A stretch of 64,000 bases of DNA from Myxococcales bacterium (GCA_029863605.1 JAOTVB010000013.1:1-64000); one strand, 5' to 3'. Counted from the stretch's first letter, positions 1 to 9,926 are shown. Notes: generated from the letters alone by a model not told the origin. Program-made: numbers and translations.

Positions 1-279
1 GGTGGCACCCCAGGCACCGACGGGGACGGGGACGGGAATGCCGGGCACGGCGATGATGAGACCGGCTACGATCCGGACAATCCGGGCAAGAGCACCGGCA
101 CGAATCGCGGCGGTAACGCCGAAGGTGGCGAGGAAATCGACAATGGCGATGGCGCCACGAGCGACAGCAAGGGCAAAGGCGGCGAGAGCAGCAACAAAGG
201 CAGCAACGCCGAGGGTGGCGCGGAAGTCAACACCGGTGACGGTGCTACCAGCGACAGCAAGGGCAAGGGCGCGAAGTAG
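1..279 (+). CDS. C-terminal end of a Gly/Asn/Asp/Ser/Lys-rich low-complexity protein (5' truncated by window edge)
   Basis: Frame 1 reads GGTPGTDGDGDGNAGHGDDETGYDPDNPGKSTGTNRGGNAEGGEEIDNGDGATSDSKGKGGESSNKGSNAEGGAEVNTGDGATSDSKGKGAK then TAG. The ORF track shows only the frame-2 reading because there is no start codon in the window. Confidence 0.6.
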   Translation, partial: GGTPGTDGDGDGNAGHGDDETGYDPDNPGKSTGTNRGGNAEGGEEIDNGDGATSDSKGKGGESSNKGSNAEGGAEVNTGDGATSDSKGKGAK

Positions 280-309
280 GACCCGCGATCGGGGTCTCAA
301 GCTCGACGG

Positions 310-1482
310 CTAATGGGCTTTGCCGCCCTTGAGGAGATGACCGACGCCCTCTCCGAGCCCCTCCAGGGTGAGGGGGAACATTTCGAACACCTGGCGAACG
401 TATTCGATCGTATTGCCGTTCCAGTACCGCTGGGGCTCGGGATTGAGCCAGATGCTGCGGTGGAAATGTTGGCTCAACATCATCAGCCACTGGATACCCT
501 CGATGCCTCGATCGTCCCCGAGGTCCAGCGAGCCGCCTGCGGCCAAAAGCTCGTACGGGGCCATCAAGGCGTCGCCCACCATGATCAACTTGTAGTGAGA
601 CCCCGCCTCGTGGACGAGGTCGCGCACGCGGATGGGCTTGTCGAAGCGCTCGGTCTCGTACACGTGACCGTAGACGCAGTTGTGAAAGTAGTATGTTCGG
701 AGCTCTTTGAAGTGGCTCGACTTCTTTGCAGCCGAAAAGAGCCGGGAGCAGAGATGTGCAAACGGATCCATCGAACCACCCACGTCCATCATCAGGATGA
801 TTCGGGTGTTGTGACGTTTGGGAGGACGTGTGACGACTTCGAGCTCGCCGGCGTTTTGGGCGGTCGCGTCGACGGTCCCTTCGAGGTCGAGCTCTTCTTC
901 GCCGCCTTCCCGGGCGAAGGCCCGTAGCTTGCGAAGCGCAACCTGCATCTGGCGGACGTCCAGCGTGAGGTCCTGACGGTAGGGTCGGTAAAGGCGTGCG
1001 TCGGCCACTTTGACCGCGCTTCGGCCACCACCCGAGCCGCCGATGCGGAAGCCTTTCGGTGCTCGACCACTATGGCCGAAAGGGGAGGTGCCTCCGGTGC
1101 CGATCCACTTGTCGCCGCCGTGATGCTCTTCGTCTTGCTCGGCGAGTCGCTCCTCGAACAACTTGCGAAGCTCGTCGAGGTCGAGGCTTTCGACGAACTC
1201 GCGCTGCTCATCGGTGAGCTCGCCCATGTTCTCCTTCGCCTCTTGAAGCCAATCCCAGAGCTCGTCCTTGAGCTTCTTCGATTCGATTTCGACGCCCTTG
1301 AAGAAGGACAAGAAGGCTTCGTCGAACGAGTCGAGGTGCGCCTCGCTGTGGATCATCACCGAGCGGGCAACGTTGTAGAACCCGTCGAGCGAGCTTTCAT
1401 GGAGGCCCGCTTTGAGCGCTTCGGCAAGAGCGATGACCTCCTGCGTCCCCACCGGGACGCCGCGGCCGCGAAGCTCGTACAT
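310..1482 (-). CDS. VWA domain-containing protein (CoxE-like), partner of MoxR ATPase
   Basis: Contains IILMMDVGGSMDPF (MIDAS-like) and HFKELRTYYFHNCVYGHVY. MYELRGRGVPVG is the likely start, which avoids the overlap with moxR seen in the longer ORF (to 1539). Confidence 0.85.
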   Translation of the reverse strand: MYELRGRGVPVGTQEVIALAEALKAGLHESSLDGFYNVARSVMIHSEAHLDSFDEAFLSFFKGVEIESKKLKDELWDWLQEAKENMGELTDEQREFVESLDLDELRKLFEERLAEQDEEHHGGDKWIGTGGTSPFGHSGRAPKGFRIGGSGGGRSAVKVADARLYRPYRQDLTLDVRQMQVALRKLRAFAREGGEEELDLEGTVDATAQNAGELEVVTRPPKRHNTRIILMMDVGGSMDPFAHLCSRLFSAAKKSSHFKELRTYYFHNCVYGHVYETERFDKPIRVRDLVHEAGSHYKLIMVGDALMAPYELLAAGGSLDLGDDRGIEGIQWLMMLSQHFHRSIWLNPEPQRYWNGNTIEYVRQVFEMFPLTLEGLGEGVGHLLKGGKAH

Positions 1483-1498
1483 GAAAGGGACTAGGATT

Positions 1499-2341
1499 TT
1501 AACTTCTCCATTGCCTGCCGCCGGAGAGCTGGTCGGCAAAGGCGACTAGGTCTTGTTCCTTCTTGAGCAGCGCGCCCAGGAAGGGAAGGTTTTCCTCGAG
1601 CTTGACGTTGTCGATGCCCGCCCGTTGCAGCACCGCGATCCAGTCCACCAGCTCGCTGGTGCTGGGGCGCTTCCGGAGCCGCCGCATACCCCGAATTTCA
1701 TAGAAAGTCTTGAGCGCCTGGTCGACCAAGCTCTCGTGGATGTCGGGGTGATGCACCCGGACGATGTCGTGCATCAGCTCGGGGGTCGGGAAGTCGATGA
1801 AGTGGAAGACACAGCGCCGAAGGAAGGCGTCAGGGAGCTCCTTTTCGGCGTTGCTCGTGATGATCACCACCGGGCGCTCGGTCGCGATGATGTCCTGCTG
1901 GGTCTCGTCGACGTGAAACTGCATTCGATCGAGCTCATTCAGCAGGTCGTTGGGGAACTCGACGTCGGCCTTGTCGATCTCGTCGATCAGCAAAACGACT
2001 CGCTTCTTGGCGTTGAACGCTTCACCCATCGGTCCAAGTTTGATGTACTGACGGATGTCGTTGACGTCCTTGTCTCCGAATCGGGAGTCGTAGAGGCGCT
2101 GGACCGTGTCGTACACATAGAGCCCGTGCTGCGCGAGGGTGGTGCTCCGGATATTCCACCGCAGGAGCGGCATCTGAAGGGCGTCGGCGACCGCCTCGGC
2201 CAGAAGCGTCTTCCCGGTGCCCGGCTCGCCTCGAACCAAGAGCGGTCGCTCGAGGACGATGGCGCAGTTGACCGCCGACTCGAGGGCGTCGCTGGTGAGA
2301 TAAGTAGCCGTACCGGAAAAGCGTAGAAAATCATCGGTCAT
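1499..2341 (-). CDS. MoxR-family AAA+ ATPase
   Basis: Walker A GEPGTGKTLLAEAVA, Walker B VVLLIDEIDKAD, directly upstream of the VWA gene. Confidence 0.92.
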   Translation of the reverse strand: MTDDFLRFSGTATYLTSDALESAVNCAIVLERPLLVRGEPGTGKTLLAEAVADALQMPLLRWNIRSTTLAQHGLYVYDTVQRLYDSRFGDKDVNDIRQYIKLGPMGEAFNAKKRVVLLIDEIDKADVEFPNDLLNELDRMQFHVDETQQDIIATERPVVIITSNAEKELPDAFLRRCVFHFIDFPTPELMHDIVRVHHPDIHESLVDQALKTFYEIRGMRRLRKRPSTSELVDWIAVLQRAGIDNVKLEENLPFLGALLKKEQDLVAFADQLSGGRQWRS

Positions 2342-2516
2342 ATCGGCCGAAATCTATCACGGTCCTGCAGAAAGGCGACCTTGGGGCGGGGATGGCAGGG
2401 ATCTGCTGCAGGCCTGCAGCGCCGGCGCCAGTTTGACAGCTCCCGAGGCCCACTGAATATTAGCGCGTCTCGTATCCAGGAGAGCCGGTGGACAGGCGCC
2501 AAACCGGCTGATTTCA

Positions 2517-3068
2517 ATGTCTGCTTTCGTCCTACAAGTCCAGGACCTCGATGAGTCTGGAAAGGAATGGAACTTTGCCATCGGCACGGACTGGTTGTCG
2601 TCCGCGTTGGCCGGGACCGAGCTCAAGCCAACCGGTCACGAAGGCGCCTTCCACGTTCATGCGCAGCGCACCGGCCAAGACATTCTCGTGCAGGGTCAAC
2701 TCAGCGCCGACATGCTGGCCTCCTGCGCCCGGTGCCTCGCCGATGTGGCCATCGACGTCGACCTCGCCGTGGCGGCGCTCTTCAGCCCGGAGCACACGAG
2801 GCCCTACTCGAGCGAGGAAATCGAGGTTCGGCTGGACGAGACGAACCGGGACTACTACGGGGGAACCGAAATCGTGTTGGACCCGATGGTCCGGGAGCAC
2901 TTGCTCCTCGAAGTCCCAATGAAAGCACTTTGCTCCGACGACTGTGAGGGAATACCGATCCCAGAGCGCCTTCGACCTCCAAACGAAGTCTTTGGGACGT
3001 CCGCGCTCGACGCGCGCTTCGCGCCCTTACTGAAACTCAAAGAAGAGCTTACCAAGAAAGAGGAGTAA
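2517..3068 (+). CDS. DUF177/YceD-family protein
   Basis: CARCL motif and C-terminal acidic region; immediately upstream of rpmF, the conserved yceD-rpmF order. Confidence 0.85.
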   Translation: MSAFVLQVQDLDESGKEWNFAIGTDWLSSALAGTELKPTGHEGAFHVHAQRTGQDILVQGQLSADMLASCARCLADVAIDVDLAVAALFSPEHTRPYSSEEIEVRLDETNRDYYGGTEIVLDPMVREHLLLEVPMKALCSDDCEGIPIPERLRPPNEVFGTSALDARFAPLLKLKEELTKKEE

Positions 3069-3072
3069 TCCC

Positions 3073-3267
3073 GTGGCAGTTCCCAAACGCAGAACGAGCC
3101 CCATGAAGCGTGACCAGCGGCGCGCCCATCACGACAAGGTCACCGCCCCAAACGTGGCCCCGTGTCCGAACTGCGGTGACGTGATGCTGCCGCATCGGGC
3201 GTGTCCTGCATGCGGGCACTACAAGGGTCGCCAGGTCATCAAAGGCAACGTCGACGAGCTCGAGTAG
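3073..3267 (+). CDS. rpmF: 50S ribosomal protein L32
   Basis: MAVPKRRTSPMKRDQRRAHH...CPNCGDVMLPHRACPACGHYKGRQV, typical zinc-ribbon L32. Confidence 0.97.
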   Translation: MAVPKRRTSPMKRDQRRAHHDKVTAPNVAPCPNCGDVMLPHRACPACGHYKGRQVIKGNVDELE

Positions 3268-3269
3268 CC

Positions 3270-4016
3270 GTGTTCGCTCTCGCGGGGAAAATTGCAGTCG
3301 TGACAGGGGGGTCGCGGGGCATCGGGCGCGCGACCTCTGTTGCGCTTGCCGGAGCGGGAGCCCACGTCCTCGTCAACTATCGAACGAGTGCTCAGGCAGC
3401 AGAGGAAACCCTTCGGCTCATCGAGGAGGCTGGCGGGCAGGGCGAGCTACTCCCCTTCGATGTGTCCGACCCCGACGCCGTTGACCAGGCGATCAAACAG
3501 GCGTACCAGAAGCACGGTAAGATCGACATTCTGGTCAACAATGCTGGAATCTCGATCGACCAGCTGTTGTTGCGTGTATCGCCAAAGGATCTCGAGATGA
3601 CCTGGGCCACGAACATCAATGGGGCGGTCTTTTGCGCCAAGGCCTGCATCAAGACCATGATGCGGAAGCGCCACGGGCGGATCATCAATCTGTCGAGCGT
3701 CGTGGCCGAGTCTGGGAACCCTGGGCAGGTCGTCTACTCGGCCTCGAAAGCGGCTCTCTTGGGTGTGACCCGGACCCTCGCTCGCGAGTACGCGTCCCGC
3801 GGGATCACGGTCAATGCGATCGCGCCGGGATTCATCGAGACCGACATGACCTCGGGGCTCACCGAAGCGGCCCGCAAGGGGATCATCGAACAGACCCCGC
3901 TCGGCAGGATCGGACGGCCCGAGGAGGTCGCCGCGGCCGTGGTGTTTTTGGCAAGCGACGAAGCGAGCTATATCACCGGACAGGTAGTCCGGGTCAACGG
4001 AGGCATGCACGTTTAG
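3270..4016 (+). CDS. fabG: 3-oxoacyl-[ACP] reductase
   Basis: SDR motifs VTGGSRGIGRAT, NNAGIS, YSASKAA; likely GTG start at 3270, 2 bp after rpmF stop. Confidence 0.93.
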   Translation: MFALAGKIAVVTGGSRGIGRATSVALAGAGAHVLVNYRTSAQAAEETLRLIEEAGGQGELLPFDVSDPDAVDQAIKQAYQKHGKIDILVNNAGISIDQLLLRVSPKDLEMTWATNINGAVFCAKACIKTMMRKRHGRIINLSSVVAESGNPGQVVYSASKAALLGVTRTLAREYASRGITVNAIAPGFIETDMTSGLTEAARKGIIEQTPLGRIGRPEEVAAAVVFLASDEASYITGQVVRVNGGMHV

Positions 4017-4036
4017 CCGAGTGACGGAGGAAACAC

Positions 4037-4270
4037 ATGGACATCGCTGAGAAGGTTAAAGAGATCGTATCGCAGCAGTTGGATGTCGATCAGGCGGAGA
4101 TCAAAGAAGCCGACAACTTCATCGACAACCTGCAGGCGGACTCGCTCGCGATCGTCGAGTTGGTGCTGGCCTTCGAAGAGCAGTTCGAGATCGACATCGA
4201 CGACGAGGACACCGAGAAAATCAAGACCGTCCAAGATGCGATCAACTACATCACCGAGCGAAAAGGCTAG
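4037..4270 (+). CDS. acpP: Acyl carrier protein
   Basis: 77 aa; [17 protein letters not shown] phosphopantetheine site (DSL) and acidic composition. Confidence 0.97.
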   Translation: MDIAEKVKEIVSQQLDVDQAEIKEADNFIDNLQADSLAIVELVLAFEEQFEIDIDDEDTEKIKTVQDAINYITERKG

Positions 4271-4302
4271 CCGACCTCTAGTCCCGACTTCGCGATGAAT
4301 CG

Positions 4303-5541
4303 ATGCGGCGAGTAGTGATCACAGGACTGGGGACGGTGAGCCCGTGCGGCGCGGATACCGCGACGACGTGGGAGAACATCAAAGCCGGCCGAAGCGGCAT
4401 CGCGCGGATTCAGTCGTTTGACGCGACCGCCTTCGGATCCCAGATCGCGGGCGAATGCACGGACTTCGACCCGCTGCAGTACATGCCCAAGCGCAGGCTG
4501 CGCGAAGCGGCGCGCTTCATTCACTTGGCGCTCGCGGCTTCGACACAGGCCATCCAAGCAGCCCACTTCGAGCCTACCGACGAACAGAAGGAGCGGGTCG
4601 GCACGTTCATCGGTGTCGGGTTTTGCGGGCTCGAAATCTTTGAAGACACCTGCAAGACGCTTTTCGAGAAGGGGCCGCGACGGGTCTCGCCGTACTTCGT
4701 TCCCTCGGTGATCTCTAACTTGGCGCCGGGTCAGGTATCGATTCAATACGGGTTCAAGGGTCCCAGCTATACCCATACCAGTGCGTGCGCTTCGGGGGCG
4801 CATGCGATTGGCGATGCGTTTCGGTGGATTCAGCGCGGCGAGATCGACGCGGCGATCGCGGGCGGTGCGGAGGGGGCAGTCACCCCGGTCGGTGTGGCGG
4901 CGTTTTCGTCCATGCGCGCACTGTCGCGTCGAAACGACGACCCGGAGGCGGCAAGCCGACCCTTCGACACCGAGCGAGACGGGTTCGTGATCGCCGAAGG
5001 AGCCGGGATCTTCGTGCTCGAAGAACGGGAGTCGGCAATGGCGCGAGGCGCGACCATCCTCGCCGAAATTGTGGGTTATGGGGCTACCTCCGATGCGTAC
5101 CACGTGGTGCAGCCGGCGCCGGAGGCCGAAGGTGCACGCCGCGCGATGAAGCTGGCGCTGGCGGACGCCCAGATCAATCCGGACGAGGTCGACTACGTCA
5201 ACGCGCATGGCACCTCGACACCGGTAGGGGACGTGGAGGAGATCAAGGCCATCCGTGCCGTTTTCGGCGCCCACGCCACCGACGGACTGGCGGTTTCGAG
5301 CACCAAGAGCATGACCGGTCACCTCCTCGGCGGGGCCGGGGGCCTCGAGTCTGCCCTTTGCACCCTGAGCATCCGGGATCGGGTGATTCCTCCAACGATC
5401 AATCTCGGCATGCCTGATGACTCCGCGACTGGGATGAATCTCGTCCCCAACGAGGCGCAGGAACGGCCGCTCGACGCCGTGATGAACAACTCGTTCGGCT
5501 TTGGCGGGACCAACTGTACGCTCGTGCTAAGACGCTCGTAA
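4303..5541 (+). CDS. fabF: Beta-ketoacyl-ACP synthase II
   Basis: MRRVVITGLGTVSPCG; TSACASGAHAIGDA active-site Cys; VNAHGTSTPVGD; TKSMTGHLLGGAGG. Confidence 0.96.
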   Translation: MRRVVITGLGTVSPCGADTATTWENIKAGRSGIARIQSFDATAFGSQIAGECTDFDPLQYMPKRRLREAARFIHLALAASTQAIQAAHFEPTDEQKERVGTFIGVGFCGLEIFEDTCKTLFEKGPRRVSPYFVPSVISNLAPGQVSIQYGFKGPSYTHTSACASGAHAIGDAFRWIQRGEIDAAIAGGAEGAVTPVGVAAFSSMRALSRRNDDPEAASRPFDTERDGFVIAEGAGIFVLEERESAMARGATILAEIVGYGATSDAYHVVQPAPEAEGARRAMKLALADAQINPDEVDYVNAHGTSTPVGDVEEIKAIRAVFGAHATDGLAVSSTKSMTGHLLGGAGGLESALCTLSIRDRVIPPTINLGMPDDSATGMNLVPNEAQERPLDAVMNNSFGFGGTNCTLVLRRS

Positions 5542-5545
5542 GAGC

Positions 5546-5989
5546 ATGGCCAAAACCCTCATCGTCGGCTCGGATCACGCGGGCTTCGCGCTCAAGAAAG
5601 AACTCTGCGACGTTGCGCGCGAGCTCGGATATGAGATTGAGGATGTCGGCACCCATTCGACCGGGTCGACCGACTATCCGGACTACTCGCACCAAGTCGC
5701 CAAAGCAGTGTCGTGCGGTGAAGGACTCGGACTTTTGGTATGCGGTACCGGCGTTGGGATGTCGATGGCGGCCAATCGGCACCCCGGCGTTCGCGCTGCG
5801 GCGTGCGGGGATATCTACACCGCCGCGATGGCCAGACGGCACAACGATGCCAACGTGCTGTGTCTCGGGGCTCGGGTCATCGGGCCAGGGTTGGCGGCCG
5901 AGATTCTCAAGGCGTTCCTCTCCTCGAGCTTCGAAGGCGGTCGGCACGAGCGGCGCGTGCACAAGATCGAGCTTCCCGATGAAAGTTGA
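5546..5989 (+). CDS. rpiB: Ribose 5-phosphate isomerase B
   Basis: VGSDHAGFALK, CGTGVGMSMAANRHPGVRAA, HNDANVLCLGARVIG. Confidence 0.95.
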   Translation: MAKTLIVGSDHAGFALKKELCDVARELGYEIEDVGTHSTGSTDYPDYSHQVAKAVSCGEGLGLLVCGTGVGMSMAANRHPGVRAAACGDIYTAAMARRHNDANVLCLGARVIGPGLAAEILKAFLSSSFEGGRHERRVHKIELPDES

Positions 5990-6173
5990 GCAAGACGAGC
6001 GCTTTCGCGAGCAGCGGGAACGCTTCCGGCTCAAATGGAACTGCGAGGACTGCGCGCTCTTCGACCCCGCGCTGGGGTGTGCGCACGGCTTCCCCACGCA
6101 CAGGCATCGCCGGTCGCGCTACGACGACCCACAAGCCGCCCTTCTCTTCTGCAAGGACTTCGAGCTCGCCTAG
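5979..6173 (+). CDS. Small Cys-containing protein, possible metal-binding
   Basis: MKVEQDERFREQRERFRLKWNCEDCALFDPALGCAHGFPTHRHRRSRYDDPQAALLFCKDFELA; 11-nt overlap with rpiB 3' end. Confidence 0.65.
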   Translation: MKVEQDERFREQRERFRLKWNCEDCALFDPALGCAHGFPTHRHRRSRYDDPQAALLFCKDFELA

Positions 6174-6249
6174 GAGATAGCGTGGGGGTGGCGGGGTGGG
6201 ACCAATTGCCAGGGCCGAAGGCCCGACCGGGAATCTGGACCGTCCCCTT

Positions 6250-7605
6250 TCAGGCGGCTTTGGCGGGTTCGGGGCCCTGGGCAGCGAGCTTCATCTTTAG
6301 GCCTTCAGCGGGGCGTAGGGTGACGGAGGGCTTGAGCTTCAGGGTTTGGCCGGGAACGAGCTCGAAGCGGTACGCGCGGATTAAGGTCGACAGCAGCAGG
6401 ATCGCTTCGGTCATAGCGAAGTGATTGCCGATGCAGATGCGAGGCCCTCCGCCGAACGGAAAATACGCGTACTTGTGAAGCGCGTGGGCACGCTCGGGAA
6501 GCCAACGATCGGGGTCGTAGCGAAGAGGGTCGTCGAAATAGTCTGCGTGGCGGTGCGTGACCCAGGGCACGAAGAGTAGGGTGACGCCCTTCTCGACGAC
6601 GTATCCACCGAGCTCGTAGTCCTCGGTGAGCTCCCTGCCGATGGCGTACACCGGCGGGTAGAGGCGCATGCTCTCCTTGATCACGCGTTCGGTGAGGGCC
6701 AGCTGCTGCACGTCTTCCGAGGTTGCGGGCCGGTCGCCGAGCACGTTAGCTACCTCCTCGTGGACCTGCTGTTCGATTTCGGGATGTTCGGACAAAAGGT
6801 AGAACGTGTTGGCCAAGGCCAGCGATGTCGTTTCGTGTCCAGCCAAGAAGAGCGTGATGCATTCGTCGCGCAATTGTCGATCGCTCATCCCGCCGCCGCC
6901 GTCGTCTTTCGCCCTCAAAAGCGCGCTCAGCAGGTCGCCGTGGTCTTCACCACTCTGGCGCCGGTCCTCGATGATGCGCTCGACGATACGGTCCACCTTG
7001 AGGGCATTTCGTCGGAAGCGTCGCATCGCGGGCGATGGCCACCACTCTGGGGGCACGATCGGCTTCTCGAGTACGTCGGTGTAGAAGTCGCTAATGACAT
7101 GAAGGGCATCGCCGACCTCTTTGGCCTCGCCTCGCACATCGGCGTCGAAGAGCGTGCGGCCGACGACGTCGAGGGTGAGCTCTGCCATCGCTGCGTGGAT
7201 GTCGAGCACGTCGCCCTCGGCCCAGCGGGCGAGGCTCCGGTGCGCCGCCTCGACCATGGCATCGCCGTAGGTTCGGATTCGTCTGGGGATGAACGCGTGA
7301 GACACGAGCTTTCGTTGCCGCCGCCAGAGCTCACCTTCGCTCGTTACCAGGCCCTGACCCATTACCCGGCTGAGCTCGTGGGTAAACCGGTCTTTGCGCA
7401 TGACGGTATGGCCCTGGGTCAGTGCCTGCTGAATCAAGGCCGGCTCCCGGACGAGGTAGTAGCGTTCGAACAAGATCGGGAGATCGACGATCGGGCCAAG
7501 CTCTGCCGCCTGCGTCATGTAGGCGAGCTGGTCTTTCATCATGCCTCGCAAGTTGCCGAGGCCGAATCGGTTTCGGGGGCCTGGGGGTCTTGGAAGGCGC
7601 GACAC
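6250..7605 (-). CDS. Cytochrome P450
   Basis: I-helix LFLAGHETTS, ExxR KESMRLYPP, haem-binding FPFGGGPRICIGNHFA; likely GTG start near 7605, which avoids the long overlap with the M18 peptidase. Confidence 0.95.
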   Translation of the reverse strand: MSRLPRPPGPRNRFGLGNLRGMMKDQLAYMTQAAELGPIVDLPILFERYYLVREPALIQQALTQGHTVMRKDRFTHELSRVMGQGLVTSEGELWRRQRKLVSHAFIPRRIRTYGDAMVEAAHRSLARWAEGDVLDIHAAMAELTLDVVGRTLFDADVRGEAKEVGDALHVISDFYTDVLEKPIVPPEWWPSPAMRRFRRNALKVDRIVERIIEDRRQSGEDHGDLLSALLRAKDDGGGGMSDRQLRDECITLFLAGHETTSLALANTFYLLSEHPEIEQQVHEEVANVLGDRPATSEDVQQLALTERVIKESMRLYPPVYAIGRELTEDYELGGYVVEKGVTLLFVPWVTHRHADYFDDPLRYDPDRWLPERAHALHKYAYFPFGGGPRICIGNHFAMTEAILLLSTLIRAYRFELVPGQTLKLKPSVTLRPAEGLKMKLAAQGPEPAKAA

Positions 7606-7610
7606 CGTGG

Positions 7611-8897
7611 CTACTCCAGGAAGAAGTGCTTCATCACGTCGATCATCTTGGGGACGTCGGAGGTTGCAGCAACCTCTCGACACGAGTGCATTGAAAGCAT
7701 TGGGTTTCCGGCATCGACGGTGCGGATCCCGAGCTCGGCTGCGGTGATCGGTCCGATCGTGCTGCCGCAACCGAGGTCCGAGCGGACGACGAATCGTTGC
7801 GTGGTAACGTCGGCCTGACGGGCCCAGCGTTCTAACGCCGCCCAGCTTTCGCCGTCGGTGGCGTATGATTGATTTACGTTGATCTTGATCACCGGACCGC
7901 CGCCGAGGACCGGCTGATGCTCGGGTTCGTGAAGATCGGCGTAGTTCGGATGTACTGCGTGCGCCATGTCTGCCGAGATCAGAAACGAGCTCGCGACCGC
8001 CCGGTGATAGTCCTCGGGTGCGCCTCCTGACAGTCGGTGGAGCGAGCTTCGAAGGAAGTCAGAAGCTGCACCTTGTGCGCTCCGGCTACCCACCTCCTCG
8101 TGATCGTAGAGAACCAACCCGCGCGTCGCGGCAGCGTCGGTGGATGACGCGATGAGGGCAGTGCATGCCGCGTGACAGCTTGCCAGGTTGTCGAGCCGGC
8201 CGGCGTGGATGAATTCCCCGCCGAGACCCCCGATCGCAGCGGGCTGTACGTCATACGCCATCAAGTCCCACGCCGCGACGTTTTCGGCCTCGACGCCGTC
8301 GAGCTCGTCAGCCAACCACGCGGTGAAATCGACCTCTCCAGCGTTCGTCAGACCAACGACGGGCGCCATGTGTTTTTGCGCGTTGACCAAGAGTCCCTTC
8401 TTGTTCACCTCTCGGTTCAGGTGAATCGCAAGCGACGGAATCCGGAGCAGCGGTCGAGCAAAATCCACGAGGCGCGAGCTCCCGTCGGTGAGTGACACGC
8501 GGCCGGCGAGCGAGAGGTCGCGATCGAGCCAGGTGTGAAGAAGCACCGCCCCGTAGGGCTCGACACCGAGCTGTTGATAGCCTGCTTTCTTCCGCTCGGG
8601 ATTGGGCTTGACGCGAAGGTTTGGGGAGTCGGTATGCGCGCCGACGAGCCGGAAACCCGCTTCGCTTGCCGGGGTGGTGCCGAGATGAAACGCCGCGATC
8701 GAGCCGCCTCCTCGCATGATGTAGACCTTGTCACCGGCCTCGACCCGCCAAGGCGCCGATTCGTCGAGCGGCCGAAAGCCGTGTTGCTCGAGTCGCCTAG
8801 CCGTCTCAGCAACTGCGTGAAAGGGGGTCGGCGACGCGTCGATATAGCTCAGCAGATCTTGGACTGGCACGTGCTCGTCCCTCACGTCATTTGGCAA
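7611..8897 (-). CDS. M18 family aminopeptidase
   Basis: VGAHTDSPNLRVKPNP, LVLYDHEEVGSRSAQGAASDFL, ISADMAHAVHPNY, DAGNPMLSMHSCREVA. Confidence 0.94.
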   Translation of the reverse strand: MPNDVRDEHVPVQDLLSYIDASPTPFHAVAETARRLEQHGFRPLDESAPWRVEAGDKVYIMRGGGSIAAFHLGTTPASEAGFRLVGAHTDSPNLRVKPNPERKKAGYQQLGVEPYGAVLLHTWLDRDLSLAGRVSLTDGSSRLVDFARPLLRIPSLAIHLNREVNKKGLLVNAQKHMAPVVGLTNAGEVDFTAWLADELDGVEAENVAAWDLMAYDVQPAAIGGLGGEFIHAGRLDNLASCHAACTALIASSTDAAATRGLVLYDHEEVGSRSAQGAASDFLRSSLHRLSGGAPEDYHRAVASSFLISADMAHAVHPNYADLHEPEHQPVLGGGPVIKINVNQSYATDGESWAALERWARQADVTTQRFVVRSDLGCGSTIGPITAAELGIRTVDAGNPMLSMHSCREVAATSDVPKMIDVMKHFFLE

Positions 8898-9816
8898 GCG
8901 AGCGCACGCCCGCGCGATGGACCTTGCCCGGTAGCTCGCGCCCGACGATCGCTTCTGCGACCTGGCCGGCCTGCCAGAGTCGGTCGAGGTCGATCCCGGT
9001 TTCGATGCCCATGCCCTGGAGGGTATACACTAAGTCCTCGGTCGCGAGGTTTCCGGCGGCGCCCGGCGCGAAAGGGCAGCCGCCAAGGCCAGCCACCGAC
9101 GAGTCGAAGGTCGTCACGCCCATTTGCAGCCCGACCAAGACATTGGCCAACGCGGTTCCACGCGTGTCGTGCAAATGAAGGGCGATCTGCTCGACGGGCA
9201 CCTCCGACAAGAACAACTCTAGAATCCGGTGCGTCTGGAGTGGCGTGCCCACGCCGATCGTGTCTCCGAGCGACACCTGATAACAGCCCTCCCCGAGAAG
9301 GCGGCGCGCAAGCTCGAGCCCCCGCTTCGGGTCGACGTCGCCTTCATAAGGGCAACCCCACATGGTCGATACGTAGCCTCGGACGCGAAGGCCTTGCGCG
9401 ACCGCCGGGCCGATCACCGCCTCGAACACCGAAAGCGTCTCTGCGATCGTCTTGTTGACGTTCTTCTGGTTGTGCGTCTCGCTGGCGCTCACGAACACCG
9501 CGATCTCGTCGACGTCCGCTTCGAGCGCACGGTGCAGCCCGCGCGCGTTGGGACACAGACCGGAGTACGTGACGCCCGGTCGGCGCTCGATCATCCGGAA
9601 CACCTCGTCTGCGTCGGCCATTTGCGGGACCCACTTCGAGGCGACGAAGCTCCCAACCTCGATCCGAGTGATCCCCGCATCCACCAACGCTTCGATCAGT
9701 CGGACCTTGGCATGGGTGGCCACCTGGGCGCTTTCGTTCTGGAGGCCGTCCCTCGGGGCCACCTCGTAGACGGAAACTTCGGTGGGTAAGTTGGGCGCAG
9801 ACACCATACCCTTCAT
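8887..9816 (-). CDS. Hydroxymethylglutaryl-CoA lyase
   Basis: VYEVAPRDGLQNE, GLGGCPFAPGAAGNLATEDLVYTLQGMGIETG. Confidence 0.93.
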   Translation of the reverse strand: MKGMVSAPNLPTEVSVYEVAPRDGLQNESAQVATHAKVRLIEALVDAGITRIEVGSFVASKWVPQMADADEVFRMIERRPGVTYSGLCPNARGLHRALEADVDEIAVFVSASETHNQKNVNKTIAETLSVFEAVIGPAVAQGLRVRGYVSTMWGCPYEGDVDPKRGLELARRLLGEGCYQVSLGDTIGVGTPLQTHRILELFLSEVPVEQIALHLHDTRGTALANVLVGLQMGVTTFDSSVAGLGGCPFAPGAAGNLATEDLVYTLQGMGIETGIDLDRLWQAGQVAEAIVGRELPGKVHRAGVRSLAK

Positions 9817-9926
9817 TTACAGCGACTCGCTCCCGGTGAAAAGGCGGTGACCCCGAGGCGAGAATTCGGCCCTAGCTCGTGCCAACTCCTGGCCCCACGG
9901 GGGAATCTGGTAGATACTGCGCCGCG

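Noticed and set aside
4267-5322. 351-aa minus-strand ORF
   Set aside because: Antisense to fabF with no recognisable motifs.
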